Below the pieces are notes generated by a model. The model saw only the letters and a program-made list of their open reading frames with translations. It ran no database searches and had not been told where the DNA came from. Source: Minwuia thermotolerans (lineage in GTDB: Bacteria; Pseudomonadota; Alphaproteobacteria; Minwuiales; Minwuiaceae). From it: 64,000 nt of DNA. The stretch covers positions 1 through 64,000 of the forward strand of contig BQJF01000007.1 of assembly GCA_021604565.1 (NCBI GenBank), in the 5' to 3' direction. Below are positions 7,993 to 16,306 of this stretch, in pieces (position 1 is the stretch's first letter; each line of letters starts with the position of its first letter). The position numbers were made by a program, and so were the translations under genes.

Positions 7993-9690
7993 CTACTCCG
8001 CGGCCTGCCGACGATCAGTGGCACGACGACGCAGAACTGTGCCCGGACCCGTGACAGGGCAATAGTCACTGCCATCGAAGATCTGGACACCATTCACCCA
8101 GGTGCCCAGCAGACCGGGCGCGTCGCGCACCAGTCGTTCACCCCCGGCGGGCAGATCCTTCAGACGCCGGGTGCGGCTGATGCCGACGGTGTCGGGGTCG
8201 ATCAGGATGAAGTCGGCGGCATGGCCCGGCTTCAGTACGCCGCGCCCGTCGAGGCCGTAGATCCCGGCAGGCTCCGAGGTCAGCTTGACGATGGCCTGTG
8301 CCAGGTCGAAGGCACCCAGTTCCCGCACCCAGTGGCCGAGGAAATGCATGCCGAAACCCGCATCGCAGAAGAACGTGTGATGCGCACCTGCATCGGACAG
8401 GCTGACCAGGTTGCCGGGCATGGCGAGCAGTTCACCGACCGCATCCTCCTCCACATTCAGCAGCTTGGCAGTGAAGGTTGTCTCCAGCCCCTCCGAAAGG
8501 GCCAGGTCGAAGAAGAAATCAATCGGGTCCGCGCCCCGTTCCCGGGCGATATCGGCAATCGTGCGCCCTTCCAGCGCTGCGTTCGCCGGATCCTGCGTGA
8601 TCGTGACCTCGACCCGATCCCAGTGGCCATTGAAGATGCGGGTGCCAGACGGCACCTGCAGCGCATCCCGGATGCGCTGGCGGCGTGCACTATCCGCGAA
8701 GGCCAGTTTCAGGTCGTCCGGCGGCGCACTCTCCGGCCAGCCGTCGATCGTCAGCATCGGGTAGGCTGAGGCGAGCGTGAAATCCATCGACAGCGGCTGG
8801 CAGGAGCACTGGGCATAGACCGCCCGTCCCTTCTCCCGTTCTGACGCACAGGCGCGGGCGATGCCGATGGCCCGGTCGGGCTGGTTGGAGAAGTGAAGCA
8901 TCGGTGCGTAGATCGTCGTACCGCCCGATATCTCCGACAGTTCGCCGAGGAAGGGGATATCAGTGCGGTCGCCGCAGGTCGCCATCATGATGCCGCCGCC
9001 GGCCTGCCCCATCGTTTCCGCGAATGCCAGAAACTCCTCGTTCTCCGCCAGTCGGGAGGGCACGGGCTTGTTGGCGGCGCCGAAATGGTTCTCGAATGTC
9101 GAGGAGCCGATGCCGATGGCACCTGAAGCCATGGCGTCGGCCAGCAGATCCTGCATCTGTTTCAACTCATCCGGTGTCGCGGCCCTTTCCGACCCGTCCG
9201 CACCCATCACGACGGTACGCATGACGGAATGGGAAGCCAGTGCAGCCACGTTCGGAAAGGGTCGTTTGCGGTCGATCAGGTCGAGATACTCGCCGAAGCT
9301 CTCGAACGACCAGTCCACCCCGGCGTGAAGGCTGTCGAGTGACATGGCCTCCACCACCGACAGGTTGGCGAGCAGGGTATTGCGTGATTCCGGCGTGGCC
9401 GGGGCGATCCCGAAACCGCAGTTGCCGATCACGACCGTGGTGACGCCCAGCGCGGGTGACGGTGAAGCCGTCGGGTCCCAGGTCAACTGCGCATCGTAGT
9501 GCGTGTGGACATCAATGATCCCGGGCATGAGCACCTGGCCATCCGCATCGACTTCCGTTGCGCCAGTGCCGGTTACCTGTCCGAGAGCCGTGATCCGACC
9601 GTCATCAACGGCCATGTCGCCGACGGTCTCCTGACTGCCCAGTCCATCATGAATGCGGGCGTTGCGGATGATCAGATCGTGCTCTGCCAT
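7993..9690 (-). CDS. Amidohydrolase family 3 / N-acyl-D-amino-acid deacylase-like
   Basis: This 565-residue metal-dependent hydrolase has the amidohydrolase signature DVHTHYDAQLTWDP near residue 60. VTTVVIGNCGFG and SLSDAGAHHTFF follow, and the C-terminal small-barrel return is LKPGHAADFILID. This pattern is that of the D-aminoacylase/dihydroorotase-like group, which cleaves N-acyl-D-amino acids or related amides. The substrate cannot be read from sequence. A GGAG motif lies 7 bases upstream of the ATG, and a 6-bp hairpin sits just upstream of it in the leader. Confidence 0.8.
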   Translation of the reverse strand: MAEHDLIIRNARIHDGLGSQETVGDMAVDDGRITALGQVTGTGATEVDADGQVLMPGIIDVHTHYDAQLTWDPTASPSPALGVTTVVIGNCGFGIAPATPESRNTLLANLSVVEAMSLDSLHAGVDWSFESFGEYLDLIDRKRPFPNVAALASHSVMRTVVMGADGSERAATPDELKQMQDLLADAMASGAIGIGSSTFENHFGAANKPVPSRLAENEEFLAFAETMGQAGGGIMMATCGDRTDIPFLGELSEISGGTTIYAPMLHFSNQPDRAIGIARACASEREKGRAVYAQCSCQPLSMDFTLASAYPMLTIDGWPESAPPDDLKLAFADSARRQRIRDALQVPSGTRIFNGHWDRVEVTITQDPANAALEGRTIADIARERGADPIDFFFDLALSEGLETTFTAKLLNVEEDAVGELLAMPGNLVSLSDAGAHHTFFCDAGFGMHFLGHWVRELGAFDLAQAIVKLTSEPAGIYGLDGRGVLKPGHAADFILIDPDTVGISRTRRLKDLPAGGERLVRDAPGLLGTWVNGVQIFDGSDYCPVTGPGTVLRRRATDRRQAAE

Positions 9691-9699
9691 GGTCTCACT

Positions 9700-9720
9700 C
9701 CAGCTGCTCTACCGAGCTGG
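9700..9720 (-). promoter_or_regulatory. Short hairpin in the leader of the amidohydrolase gene
   Basis: CCAGCT and AGCTGG form a 6-bp stem around a 9-base loop, 10 bases upstream of the amidohydrolase ATG, and would occlude its ribosome binding site region. This is seen directly; whether it regulates translation is unknown. Confidence 0.3.
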
Positions 9721-9809
9721 CCAGTGTGACATCGGCTGCGTGACAGGCAACCACCGTTTGAATGGGTCTTCTCCTGAGGCGAAACAGGGCTGCGGAGCGC
9801 CGGACCCTG

Positions 9810-10256
9810 CTAGAGTTCCACTTCCACCCATCCCGTTGGTACGACGAAGACCCGACCGTCATGGCAGATGTATTCGCCGGTCGAACGGACCCGGTAGCGC
9901 CCGGTCGCCATGTCTTCCGGGATAGTGACCGGAATCCGCAACCAGGATGTTTCGCCACCGGCAAGCGTGATGCGGTTCGGGTTGCTGCGGGAAATCACGG
10001 TGCCGCCTTCCGACTCGAACTGGTTGGAGACGGAAAGCCGACAATCGCGGTGACGGGTGGCGTGTATGTCGATGAACAGGGTTCTGCCGTCGAATCCGCC
10101 CTTGCGTGTCTGATGCACGGTTACCGGTGGCGACAGGCCCTGAACCAGCAGATCCACGTCCTTCTCCACGCGGTTCACACTGCTCAGGGTCACCGCACCG
10201 GCCAGGCCGAAACCGAACGCCAGAGCGGCGTTGAGCCAGATGTGCGAGATCCTCAT
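9810..10256 (-). CDS. Phage-cassette membrane-anchored protein of unknown function
   Basis: This 148-residue protein has an N-terminal hydrophobic segment (LNAALAFGFGLAGAVTLSSV) followed by a beta-rich domain of about 100 residues (LFIDIHATRHRDCRLSV, ITLAGGETSWLRIPVTIP, YRVRSTGEYICHDGRVFVV). It looks like a single-pass inner-membrane protein with its domain outside the cytoplasm. The ATG overlaps the stop of the coiled-coil/TM gene (ATGA), making it the last gene of the five-gene tail-fibre cassette. By position it could be a lysis accessory or spanin-like protein, but no family was recognised and no lipobox is present. Function unknown. Confidence 0.6.
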   Translation of the reverse strand: MRISHIWLNAALAFGFGLAGAVTLSSVNRVEKDVDLLVQGLSPPVTVHQTRKGGFDGRTLFIDIHATRHRDCRLSVSNQFESEGGTVISRSNPNRITLAGGETSWLRIPVTIPEDMATGRYRVRSTGEYICHDGRVFVVPTGWVEVEL

Positions 10257-10456
10257 GACATCAGCTTCTGAATCTTCTCGGCCCAGCCAAGTCCCATACC
10301 CACGAGTACGCCCAGGACACCCAGCACCCAGACGGCACCCCGACCCCGGTTGAATATCGCCCGGGTCTCCCGGATATCATCCTCGATACGATCCAGCTTG
10401 CGTTCGAGGGCGCTGAGGCGAACGTCCAGCCGCGCCAGTTCCACTTCGCTCATCAT
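10253..10456 (-). CDS. Small coiled-coil plus transmembrane protein, XhlA/holin-like
   Basis: This 67-residue protein opens with an amphipathic, charged coiled coil (LARLDVRLSALERKLDRIED). A single transmembrane helix (GAVWVLGVLGVLVGMGLGWA) and a short basic tail follow. That order is the one seen in XhlA-type haemolysin/holin proteins of phages, which help the endolysin reach the wall. The ATG at 10456 overlaps the preceding stop and the final codons overlap the next gene, so translation is probably coupled. A longer reading to 10525 would overlap the 227-residue gene by 70 bases and is not favoured. No endolysin gene is next to it. Confidence 0.6.
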   Translation of the reverse strand: MMSEVELARLDVRLSALERKLDRIEDDIRETRAIFNRGRGAVWVLGVLGVLVGMGLGWAEKIQKLMS

Positions 10457-11136
10457 GCCGACCTGCCTGCAAAGAGCTGAACCAGACCGCCGGAGAGTGT
10501 ATTTGCACCGGCTGGCGTGACACATATGCGGTCAATCGTGCCGGAGAGTGTCCTGCTGCCCCCGCCGGAGATGACGAGTCCCCCGTCCGATGCCTGCAAG
10601 GCATGGGCGGAGACCCAGTTGTTGCCTGCAGTGCGGCGCAACTGGATCACGCCACGCCAGACGCCTGCGCCGCCCTGGAAAAGGACAAGGCCGCTCGTGC
10701 TGGTGGTGAACTGCCCCGAGGTGGCGGCGGTGCCGCTGCCGGAGACATAGCCGCTGGTTGCCAGTCCGCCGCTGTCGCCAATCTGGATCAGCAGGCTGTC
10801 ACTTCCCGAGACGCTGACCGCGTCCAGCCATATGTCGATCATGTCCGGCCCGGAAATGCCGCCCAGATCGGTGATCGTCACACTGGTGCCGCTGGATGTA
10901 TCGCCGGACCCGCCACGCCGGATGCCGCCGCCGAGCGCGGCGACAGCCTGCGCGACACGCTGTGGCGACATCATCTTCGTTGCCTCGGTTCCCGCTTCCG
11001 CTTCCGCCTGACTCGCCAGAACAGGTTCAGGCAGGTCCGCGAATGCCGGAAGCTCGTCCGACCCCGTTCCGACAGAGCGTTCGGCAGCATCGCCGATGCC
11101 TGACAGCATGTTTCGTCCTGGTTGGGTGATGCTCAT
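10453..11136 (-). CDS. Phage tail-associated protein, unknown function
   Basis: This 227-residue protein has an N-terminal segment, EAEAGTEATKMMSPQRVAQAV, that matches the adaptor motif common at the ends of phage tail-fibre proteins. A Gly/Ser-rich beta-structured region follows (GGSGDTSSGTSVTITDLGG, TSTSGLVLFQGGAGVWRGVI). The N-terminal motif and the neighbouring fibre gene suggest a fibre-tip or receptor-binding accessory protein. Its start overlaps the stop of the 94-residue gene by one base. The assignment rests on the motif and the context. Confidence 0.6.
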   Translation of the reverse strand: MSITQPGRNMLSGIGDAAERSVGTGSDELPAFADLPEPVLASQAEAEAGTEATKMMSPQRVAQAVAALGGGIRRGGSGDTSSGTSVTITDLGGISGPDMIDIWLDAVSVSGSDSLLIQIGDSGGLATSGYVSGSGTAATSGQFTTSTSGLVLFQGGAGVWRGVIQLRRTAGNNWVSAHALQASDGGLVISGGGSRTLSGTIDRICVTPAGANTLSGGLVQLFAGRSA

Positions 11137-11420
11137 CAGGCAAACCTCCGGAATGGTGTTGTCGGGAACTGACAGAATGGCACCAGCGCAGTCGGCAGAT
11201 CCGTGTTGCGCAGGCGCAGATTGACGTGCCAGCCCGCCATGGCGGCTGCAGGCACGATCACGTCGCCGTCGCCGTCCAGTACCGCCGTGCTCCAGATGGT
11301 GCCGACGAAGTCGATGTCCTGATCCAGTGCTGGTGTCAGGGCAATCCCGGCTGCATCGAGCGTGTAAGCGGCGGCAGCCTCATCCGGGAATTTCAGATAG
11401 TGGTTCACGAACTCATCCAT
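11136..11420 (-). CDS. Small phage-cassette protein, unknown function
   Basis: This 94-residue protein is largely soluble and contains DFVGTIWSTAVLDGDGDVI and AAAMAGWHVNLRLRNTDLP. Such short acidic proteins directly behind tail-fibre genes are common in podovirus-like prophages of alphaproteobacteria, where they have no defined role. It overlaps the fibre gene by eight bases and the next gene by one, so it is part of a translationally coupled cassette. A fibre chaperone or tip protein is possible but not shown. Confidence 0.55.
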   Translation of the reverse strand: MDEFVNHYLKFPDEAAAAYTLDAAGIALTPALDQDIDFVGTIWSTAVLDGDGDVIVPAAAMAGWHVNLRLRNTDLPTALVPFCQFPTTPFRRFA

Positions 11421-13935
11421 TGCTCATGGCCTCCAGGGTTGCGTCGGGAAGGGGCCCGAAAATGGCGACCTGACCGATTACGCACGGCAGGCCGTTGGCG
11501 CCGGAGATGCTCGCTCCCAACTGCATTTCATCGGCGTCGCCATACAGCGCGTGACCGGCTTCGGTGACGACGGTTGCCCCATTGACCGAGACGGCAATGT
11601 CGTTCTCCGCCATGCGCAGCGCGACGATGATCCGGTCACCCGGTGAGAGCCCGCTCGCGGCTGTCAGGTTCAGTCCACTGCTGCTTGTGACCTGCAGGTC
11701 GCCATCCTGCAGGTCGAGTGCAACTTCCTGTGTCGCGGTCTCGCCGATGGCCAGCAGGGTGCCGTTGTCATCAAGGATTTCCGCCTCCAGCAAGAGCGAG
11801 AACCCGTCAGGCCTGAATGCGGATACGGCGGACAGATCGACAGTGGCCAGATCGGCGGAGCGGGTCACCTGTGATCCATCCGTCTCGATCTGGCTCGGTG
11901 GTCGGGCAGCGGCGCTGCTGACTGGCACGCAACGGCATCCCTTCACCGCGATTCCGGCATTCGTGTTGCCTGAAAAGCTGGTGGAGCCTCCGATCCCGTC
12001 CGTGAACTGCAGGATGAAACCGGAAGTGCCCGATGTACCGGGCGCGATGACTGAAGCCCAGAGCCTGTGCCAGCCCGCCCCCAGCTTCTGGTGTCCGACC
12101 GTTACCGTCGATGACCCGACCTTGTATGGGGTGAGTGTTTCGGTCGCGAAGTCCCAGCGCCAGCCGAAATAGTCGCTGCCCGCCCCATCGAAAGGTCCTG
12201 CATAAGCATAGAACGCATGCTGGGTCGCGACGGATCCGATATCCTTGACGTCCATGACCACGATGTATCGGGTGCCGGAGACAAGCCCGGTAGTATTGAT
12301 GGCGTTGCCGACAAAATGGCCTCCAGCGTCGGCAGTATGGAAGACCGTCCGGGCTGTCATCGTTCCATCCGGGGCGAGCGCGTTGTCGGCGGTGTTGGTC
12401 ACCCCGGTGCCGCCGGATTGCAGGTCACTGTGGATCATGTGATTGGTCTGCTGCGGTTCCAGCAGCAGTCCCAGTGGTTCCCCGGATACCGGGTCATGGG
12501 TCAGGCGCGGCGTATCAATGGCCTTGATCTCGATTCCGCCCGCGTCGGTGCCGGTGAAGCCCTCGGTCGCACGGGTCAGCGCGATCTGGCTGATCTCACC
12601 CAGGTCGAATCCCAGAATCGCCGATGGCATGATCCCGAAGCGGTTGCGGAATGTTCCACGTGCGGCGGCGATGATGGCATTGGCCACGGCAACTGACGCG
12701 GTCGAGGCACTGGATGCGGCAGAAACGGCTGAACCCGCGGCATTCGTCTCGGCAGTGCCGGCGCTGGTCTCGGCAGCCTCCGCCCCTGCTCTGGCGGTTT
12801 CTGCTGCAGCCTGTGCGGCTTCCGCCAATGCCTGCGCGCTGGTGGCTCCTGATGCTGCGGCAACGGCAGACGCGGCACTGGCACTGGCGGCGGTGGCACT
12901 CCCCGCAGCGTTGGTTTCCGCTGTGGCGGCGTTGCTGGCAGCAGTGATCGCTGCACCAATGGTGTTCGCGCCGTTCAGGTCGCCCGCCACGTCGCTGATG
13001 GCTGTCCCGGCGGCGGCGACGGACGATACATCCGTGCTGATCGCGGCAACGGTCGGGATGGCTGCTGAGATGGCCGCGAGGGCCGAGACCTCGTTGGCGT
13101 CGATGATCGCGGTGGCCGAAAGGTCGCGAATTTCGATCGCGACACCGTCGGGCGGAGCGGAAGTAAAGGTGAGGACCGTGCCGGAGGTGGCAAAGGCGGC
13201 CCCGTGCTGAACAATGCCGTCGATGCTGACCAGCAGCGCCTTGTCATCGACCGGTGCCCGGGACAGGGTGAAGGCGACTGTCGCCCCGTCACCGGTGGCA
13301 GACAAGGTGGCCGGAATGTTCTGGACCAGGGCCGCGACATCGGCAACGGAGGCCGCATCGTTCGCCGCCGAAAGCGCGCTCGCGGCGGCGGCGGCGGCAT
13401 CATCGGTCACGCTGCTCACCGCCCCTTCGATGTCTGACAGGGTGCTGCTGGCCGGACCCGCGACCGGGTCTCCCTGATCGTCGAACGCAAGCACGCGGGA
13501 CGCGCGCAGCGCCCGCGACGGCAGCGCGCCGGGCTTGGCGTCCGCGTCGTGGTCGGCGATGCGCAATGACCGGCCTATCGCTGCCCCCATCTCCTGTTGC
13601 GAGAGCGTGAGCCTGTCGAGTTCGTCGTTCAGCGTGTCTGCCCGCAGACTGCCGCCCGGCAGGAAATCGGACATTCTGGCGACGGTGGCCTGCCGACTGA
13701 TGACAACGCTCTGTCCGGCCGTCGGTGCACTGTTGAAGGTGACGGTCCCACCTGCGGTCGTACCCTCACCCGTCACCGTGTAGTCCGAATCGAGTTGCTG
13801 TTCGGTGGATCCGACCCAGACTTTCAGATCAGCGGCCTTCAGGAAGGCAAACGGTGCGGGATATGCGGTTGTGGTGCCGTCTGCGGAATATTCGGCCCGC
13901 GGCACCGTACTGTTGATCTTGATGTGTTCGGTCAT
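11413..13935 (-). CDS. Phage tail fibre protein, T7-like N-terminal domain
   Basis: This 840-residue protein begins with the fibre-to-tail attachment domain of short-tailed phages (INSTVPRAEYSADGTTTAYP, ADLKVWVGSTEQQLDSDYTV, PGGSLRADTLNDELDRLTLS). Residues of roughly 160-490 form a long Ala-rich trimeric shaft (AAAAASALSAANDAASVADV and many similar stretches). The C-terminal third is beta-rich with a concanavalin/LamG-like feel and presumably binds the cell surface. The ATG at 13935 gives the conserved N-terminus; a longer reading to 14073 adds a basic, unconserved leader. GGAG lies about 11 bases upstream. It is the first gene of the minus-strand cassette and diverges from the LLM oxidoreductase gene. 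Confidence 0.85.
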   Translation of the reverse strand: MTEHIKINSTVPRAEYSADGTTTAYPAPFAFLKAADLKVWVGSTEQQLDSDYTVTGEGTTAGGTVTFNSAPTAGQSVVISRQATVARMSDFLPGGSLRADTLNDELDRLTLSQQEMGAAIGRSLRIADHDADAKPGALPSRALRASRVLAFDDQGDPVAGPASSTLSDIEGAVSSVTDDAAAAAASALSAANDAASVADVAALVQNIPATLSATGDGATVAFTLSRAPVDDKALLVSIDGIVQHGAAFATSGTVLTFTSAPPDGVAIEIRDLSATAIIDANEVSALAAISAAIPTVAAISTDVSSVAAAGTAISDVAGDLNGANTIGAAITAASNAATAETNAAGSATAASASAASAVAAASGATSAQALAEAAQAAAETARAGAEAAETSAGTAETNAAGSAVSAASSASTASVAVANAIIAAARGTFRNRFGIMPSAILGFDLGEISQIALTRATEGFTGTDAGGIEIKAIDTPRLTHDPVSGEPLGLLLEPQQTNHMIHSDLQSGGTGVTNTADNALAPDGTMTARTVFHTADAGGHFVGNAINTTGLVSGTRYIVVMDVKDIGSVATQHAFYAYAGPFDGAGSDYFGWRWDFATETLTPYKVGSSTVTVGHQKLGAGWHRLWASVIAPGTSGTSGFILQFTDGIGGSTSFSGNTNAGIAVKGCRCVPVSSAAARPPSQIETDGSQVTRSADLATVDLSAVSAFRPDGFSLLLEAEILDDNGTLLAIGETATQEVALDLQDGDLQVTSSSGLNLTAASGLSPGDRIIVALRMAENDIAVSVNGATVVTEAGHALYGDADEMQLGASISGANGLPCVIGQVAIFGPLPDATLEAMSNG

Positions 13936-14147
13936 GCTTGCACTGCTCCGATCAGGTTGCGGCCCCGGTTCGCGTCGCGCCTTGATGAAAGGCATGTTCG
14001 CTTTGCCCCAAGGAGGGCCAATTGCGGTACAGTTACCGGCAATCCCGAAAGCAGTTCCGGTTTTCTCCATCACGCCGGTGATTGTTCGCAGTGCCGTCCA
14101 TGAACTACGATGGCGCGGTCGTGTTCTTGGGGAGGACCAGTTCGACC

Positions 14148-15050
14148 ATGCAGAAACCAGCTCTTGCCATCGCCGCGTTACCCGGTCGCCGTGACCGGAT
14201 GATCGAGTTTGCCAAGGAAACCGAAGCCCGTGATTTCGCCGGTGTCTTCGTTACCAGCGTTTCGGCCTGTCTGCCGTTCTGCCAGGCCATCCTGCAGGAA
14301 ACGACGCGTCTGATCGTGGGCAGTTCGATCCAGCCGATCTATTTCCAGACGGCACGTCAACTGGCCGACAATGCGGCTTTCCTGCACGAGATCTCCAGGG
14401 GGCGGTTTCGCATGGGACTCGGCATCAGTCACGAGGTCTCCCTGGACCGGCACGGTGTTCCCAGGACACGCAAGCCCGTGACGGACATGCGCGCCTATGT
14501 TGCCGAGATGCGGGCGGCGGAAAAGGAAGTCGGTGAATTGCCACCGCTCGTGCTGGCCACACTGCGGGACCGGATGCTCGATCTGGCGGTCGAGGTCGGG
14601 AACGGCGCGGTTTGGGCGAACGGTCCGCGCGACACGGTTGCCGCCCAGTTGAGTGCGCGACCCGCTTCGGCAGGGGATGACTTCTTCACGGCAGCCATGA
14701 TTCCGACGGCGATCGACGACGATATTGATGCCGGTCGCGCGGTACACCGCAAGACGCTCTCCCGCTACGTCCAGCTCCCCAATTACCGGAAGTACTGGTC
14801 CGCCGCCGGATTCGAGCAGGAAATGTCGGACATCGAAGCCGCGATCAACGCAGGTGAAACCGACCGTATCCCGAGCCTGATGAGCAATGAATGGCTGGAC
14901 AGCGTGACCATGGCCGGGCCGAAGTCTCGCATACTGGAGGGGCTGGAACGCTGGCGCGATGCGGGGATCAAGACCCCGATCCTGGTCCCGACCTCCACGA
15001 AGGGCAGTCAGACAACCGCGCTGGCGGAGATCTTCGATCTGTTCGAATAG
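14148..15050 (+). CDS. LLM-class flavin-dependent oxidoreductase
   Basis: This 300-residue luciferase-like TIM-barrel protein would use F420H2 or FMNH2. Typical elements are LAIAALPGRRDRMIEFAKE at the start, GVFVTSVSACLPFCQAILQE, ISRGRFRMGLGISHE near residue 83, and AIKTPILVPTS-like strand positions near the end. The ATG at 14148 has a GGGGAGGA ribosome binding site. It diverges from the tail-fibre cassette with 212 bases between the starts and is followed within two bases by the metallophosphoesterase frame. The substrate is unknown. It reads as a host gene caught between phage loci. Confidence 0.75.
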   Translation: MQKPALAIAALPGRRDRMIEFAKETEARDFAGVFVTSVSACLPFCQAILQETTRLIVGSSIQPIYFQTARQLADNAAFLHEISRGRFRMGLGISHEVSLDRHGVPRTRKPVTDMRAYVAEMRAAEKEVGELPPLVLATLRDRMLDLAVEVGNGAVWANGPRDTVAAQLSARPASAGDDFFTAAMIPTAIDDDIDAGRAVHRKTLSRYVQLPNYRKYWSAAGFEQEMSDIEAAINAGETDRIPSLMSNEWLDSVTMAGPKSRILEGLERWRDAGIKTPILVPTSTKGSQTTALAEIFDLFE

Positions 15051-15051
15051 C

Positions 15052-15984
15052 CTGCATGACAGTCAGGCTCCCCCATCCGCCATACGGCTGGTTCAGGTTT
15101 CGGACACGCATCTGAGCGACAGGCAGGGTTTCTTCGTCTCCAACTATCTGGCGGCAGTGGCGAGCATCAACAGTCTGTCGCCCGACCTCGTTGTGCATAC
15201 CGGTGATCTCACCATCAATGGCGTCGAGCGGCCGCCGGACCTTGACTTCGCGTTGGAGGCCAACCGGCTGTTCCGTGCGCCCGTCCTGTCCCTGCCCGGC
15301 AATCATGACGTGGGGGAGGAACCCGGTTTCGCGATGATGGCGCAGCCGGTCACGGGGGCGCGGCTTGCCCGCTATCGCGACCGGTTCGGGCCGGATCGCT
15401 GGATTCGCGATGTTGCGGGCTGGCAACTTGTCGGTCTGAACTCGCAGCTTCTCGGAACAGGCCTGCCGGAAGAAGCGGTTCAGTTGCGCTGGCTGGAGGA
15501 GGCGTTGCAGTCCGGTCATGGGCGACCGGTCGGGGTGTTCCTGCACAAACCCATGTTCTTTGCCCGCCGGATCGATGCCGGATCGCCGCAGGAGATCATC
15601 GCACCCTCCGGCACCCGCGCGCGGCTGCTCTCACTGCTGTTGCGTCACCGGGTGAGGTTCGTCGCCAGCGGTCATCTGCACAAGTACCTGGATGTCAGGA
15701 TCAGACAGACCCGATTTGTCTGGGCGCCGGCGACGGCCTACCGCTCCGGCCTGCGGCTTGGTACCGGGGTGCCCATGCTGGGTTATCTGGACTATCGCCT
15801 CTGGCCGGACGGTTCCTTTGATGTCCGGGCCATGCGACCGCGCGGGATGGCGCTGCAGAAGCTGAGTGCTCTCAAGCAGGAAGCGGAATTCCTGAAGGAC
15901 GCGCCAGGGGGTGCAGCCGCGGATGTCCGGCGACTTCGGGCGCTGGCGGAAGTGGAGGGGAACGCAATTCAGGCCACGCATTAG
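15052..15984 (+). CDS. Metallophosphoesterase (CpdA/Icc-like), start uncertain
   Basis: This is a calcineurin-like phosphoesterase of about 310 residues with all metal-binding motifs in order: QVSDTHLSD, VHTGDLTING, LPGNHDVGEE, LHKPMFF and ASGHLHKYL. Known relatives hydrolyse cyclic nucleotides or phosphodiesters. The N-terminus is awkward: the only in-frame ATG (14959) lies 92 bases inside the upstream gene, and the next candidate is the CTG at 15052 given here. A natural-looking ATG at 15056 is out of frame, but one extra C in the five-C run at 15070-15074 would join it to the coding frame. Either a non-ATG start, a sequencing slip or a real frameshift applies. Confidence 0.75.
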   Translation: MHDSQAPPSAIRLVQVSDTHLSDRQGFFVSNYLAAVASINSLSPDLVVHTGDLTINGVERPPDLDFALEANRLFRAPVLSLPGNHDVGEEPGFAMMAQPVTGARLARYRDRFGPDRWIRDVAGWQLVGLNSQLLGTGLPEEAVQLRWLEEALQSGHGRPVGVFLHKPMFFARRIDAGSPQEIIAPSGTRARLLSLLLRHRVRFVASGHLHKYLDVRIRQTRFVWAPATAYRSGLRLGTGVPMLGYLDYRLWPDGSFDVRAMRPRGMALQKLSALKQEAEFLKDAPGGAAADVRRLRALAEVEGNAIQATH

Positions 15985-16045
15985 ACTGCCTCCGATCTGC
16001 AGGTGCGCACATCGGGTGCGCGCATGAAGAAGTGGAGAATCTCAC

Positions 16046-16246
16046 ATGGCCATGCTGGGTGGTGGAGCCGATACCTCAGCCGCAGACAATGCGGCGCGCC
16101 GGGAGGAAGAAGAGTCCAGGCGGCTCGAAAAACAGAACAAGGCACGTCTTCGCAACCGCCGTTCCCGCAACAGTGGACGACGCGCGTTGCTGGCCTTCGT
16201 CGACGATCTGGGCAAGCCCGGAGAATTGCGGACGACGCTCGGCTGA
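16046..16246 (+). CDS. Small basic virion-type protein of podovirus-like phages
   Basis: This 66-residue highly charged protein has a Glu/Arg-rich helical middle (REEEESRRLEKQNKARLRNR). It ends in GRRALLAFVDDLGKPGELRT then TLG. Short proteins with a charged helix followed by a GRxxxL...TLLG-type tail are frequent in alphaproteobacterial podovirus-like structural regions, usually beside head or portal genes. Here it stands alone, 61 bases behind the metallophosphoesterase and convergent with the carotenoid oxygenase. A GGAG motif 8 bases upstream of the ATG supports expression. The phage assignment is a pattern recognition I cannot confirm by search. Confidence 0.5.
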   Translation: MAMLGGGADTSAADNAARREEEESRRLEKQNKARLRNRRSRNSGRRALLAFVDDLGKPGELRTTLG

Positions 16247-16253
16247 TGGGGCG

Positions 16254-16306
16254 GGCCTGAGCCTGTGCGGTTTACCCGACCGGTCACCCGACACCGGGCT
16301 CAGGCC
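16254..16306. terminator. Bidirectional terminator-like inverted repeat
   Basis: The 10-base arms GGCCTGAGCC (16254-16263) and GGCTCAGGCC (16297-16306) are perfectly complementary and flank 33 bases containing a short T-run. They lie between the convergent 66-residue gene and the carotenoid oxygenase gene, whose stop codon is inside the right arm. The position suits a shared terminator. Confidence 0.5.

Noticed and set aside
9700-9725. tRNA remnant or attachment site (GGTAGAGCAGCTGG on the minus strand looks like a tRNA D-arm)
   Set aside because: Only about 20 bases match, the segment folds as a simple 6-bp hairpin and no T-arm or acceptor stem follows.
15056-15115. Short frame starting at the ATG at 15056 as a separate small gene
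   Set aside because: It stops after about 19 codons and its value is only as the likely native start of the metallophosphoesterase after a one-base correction.
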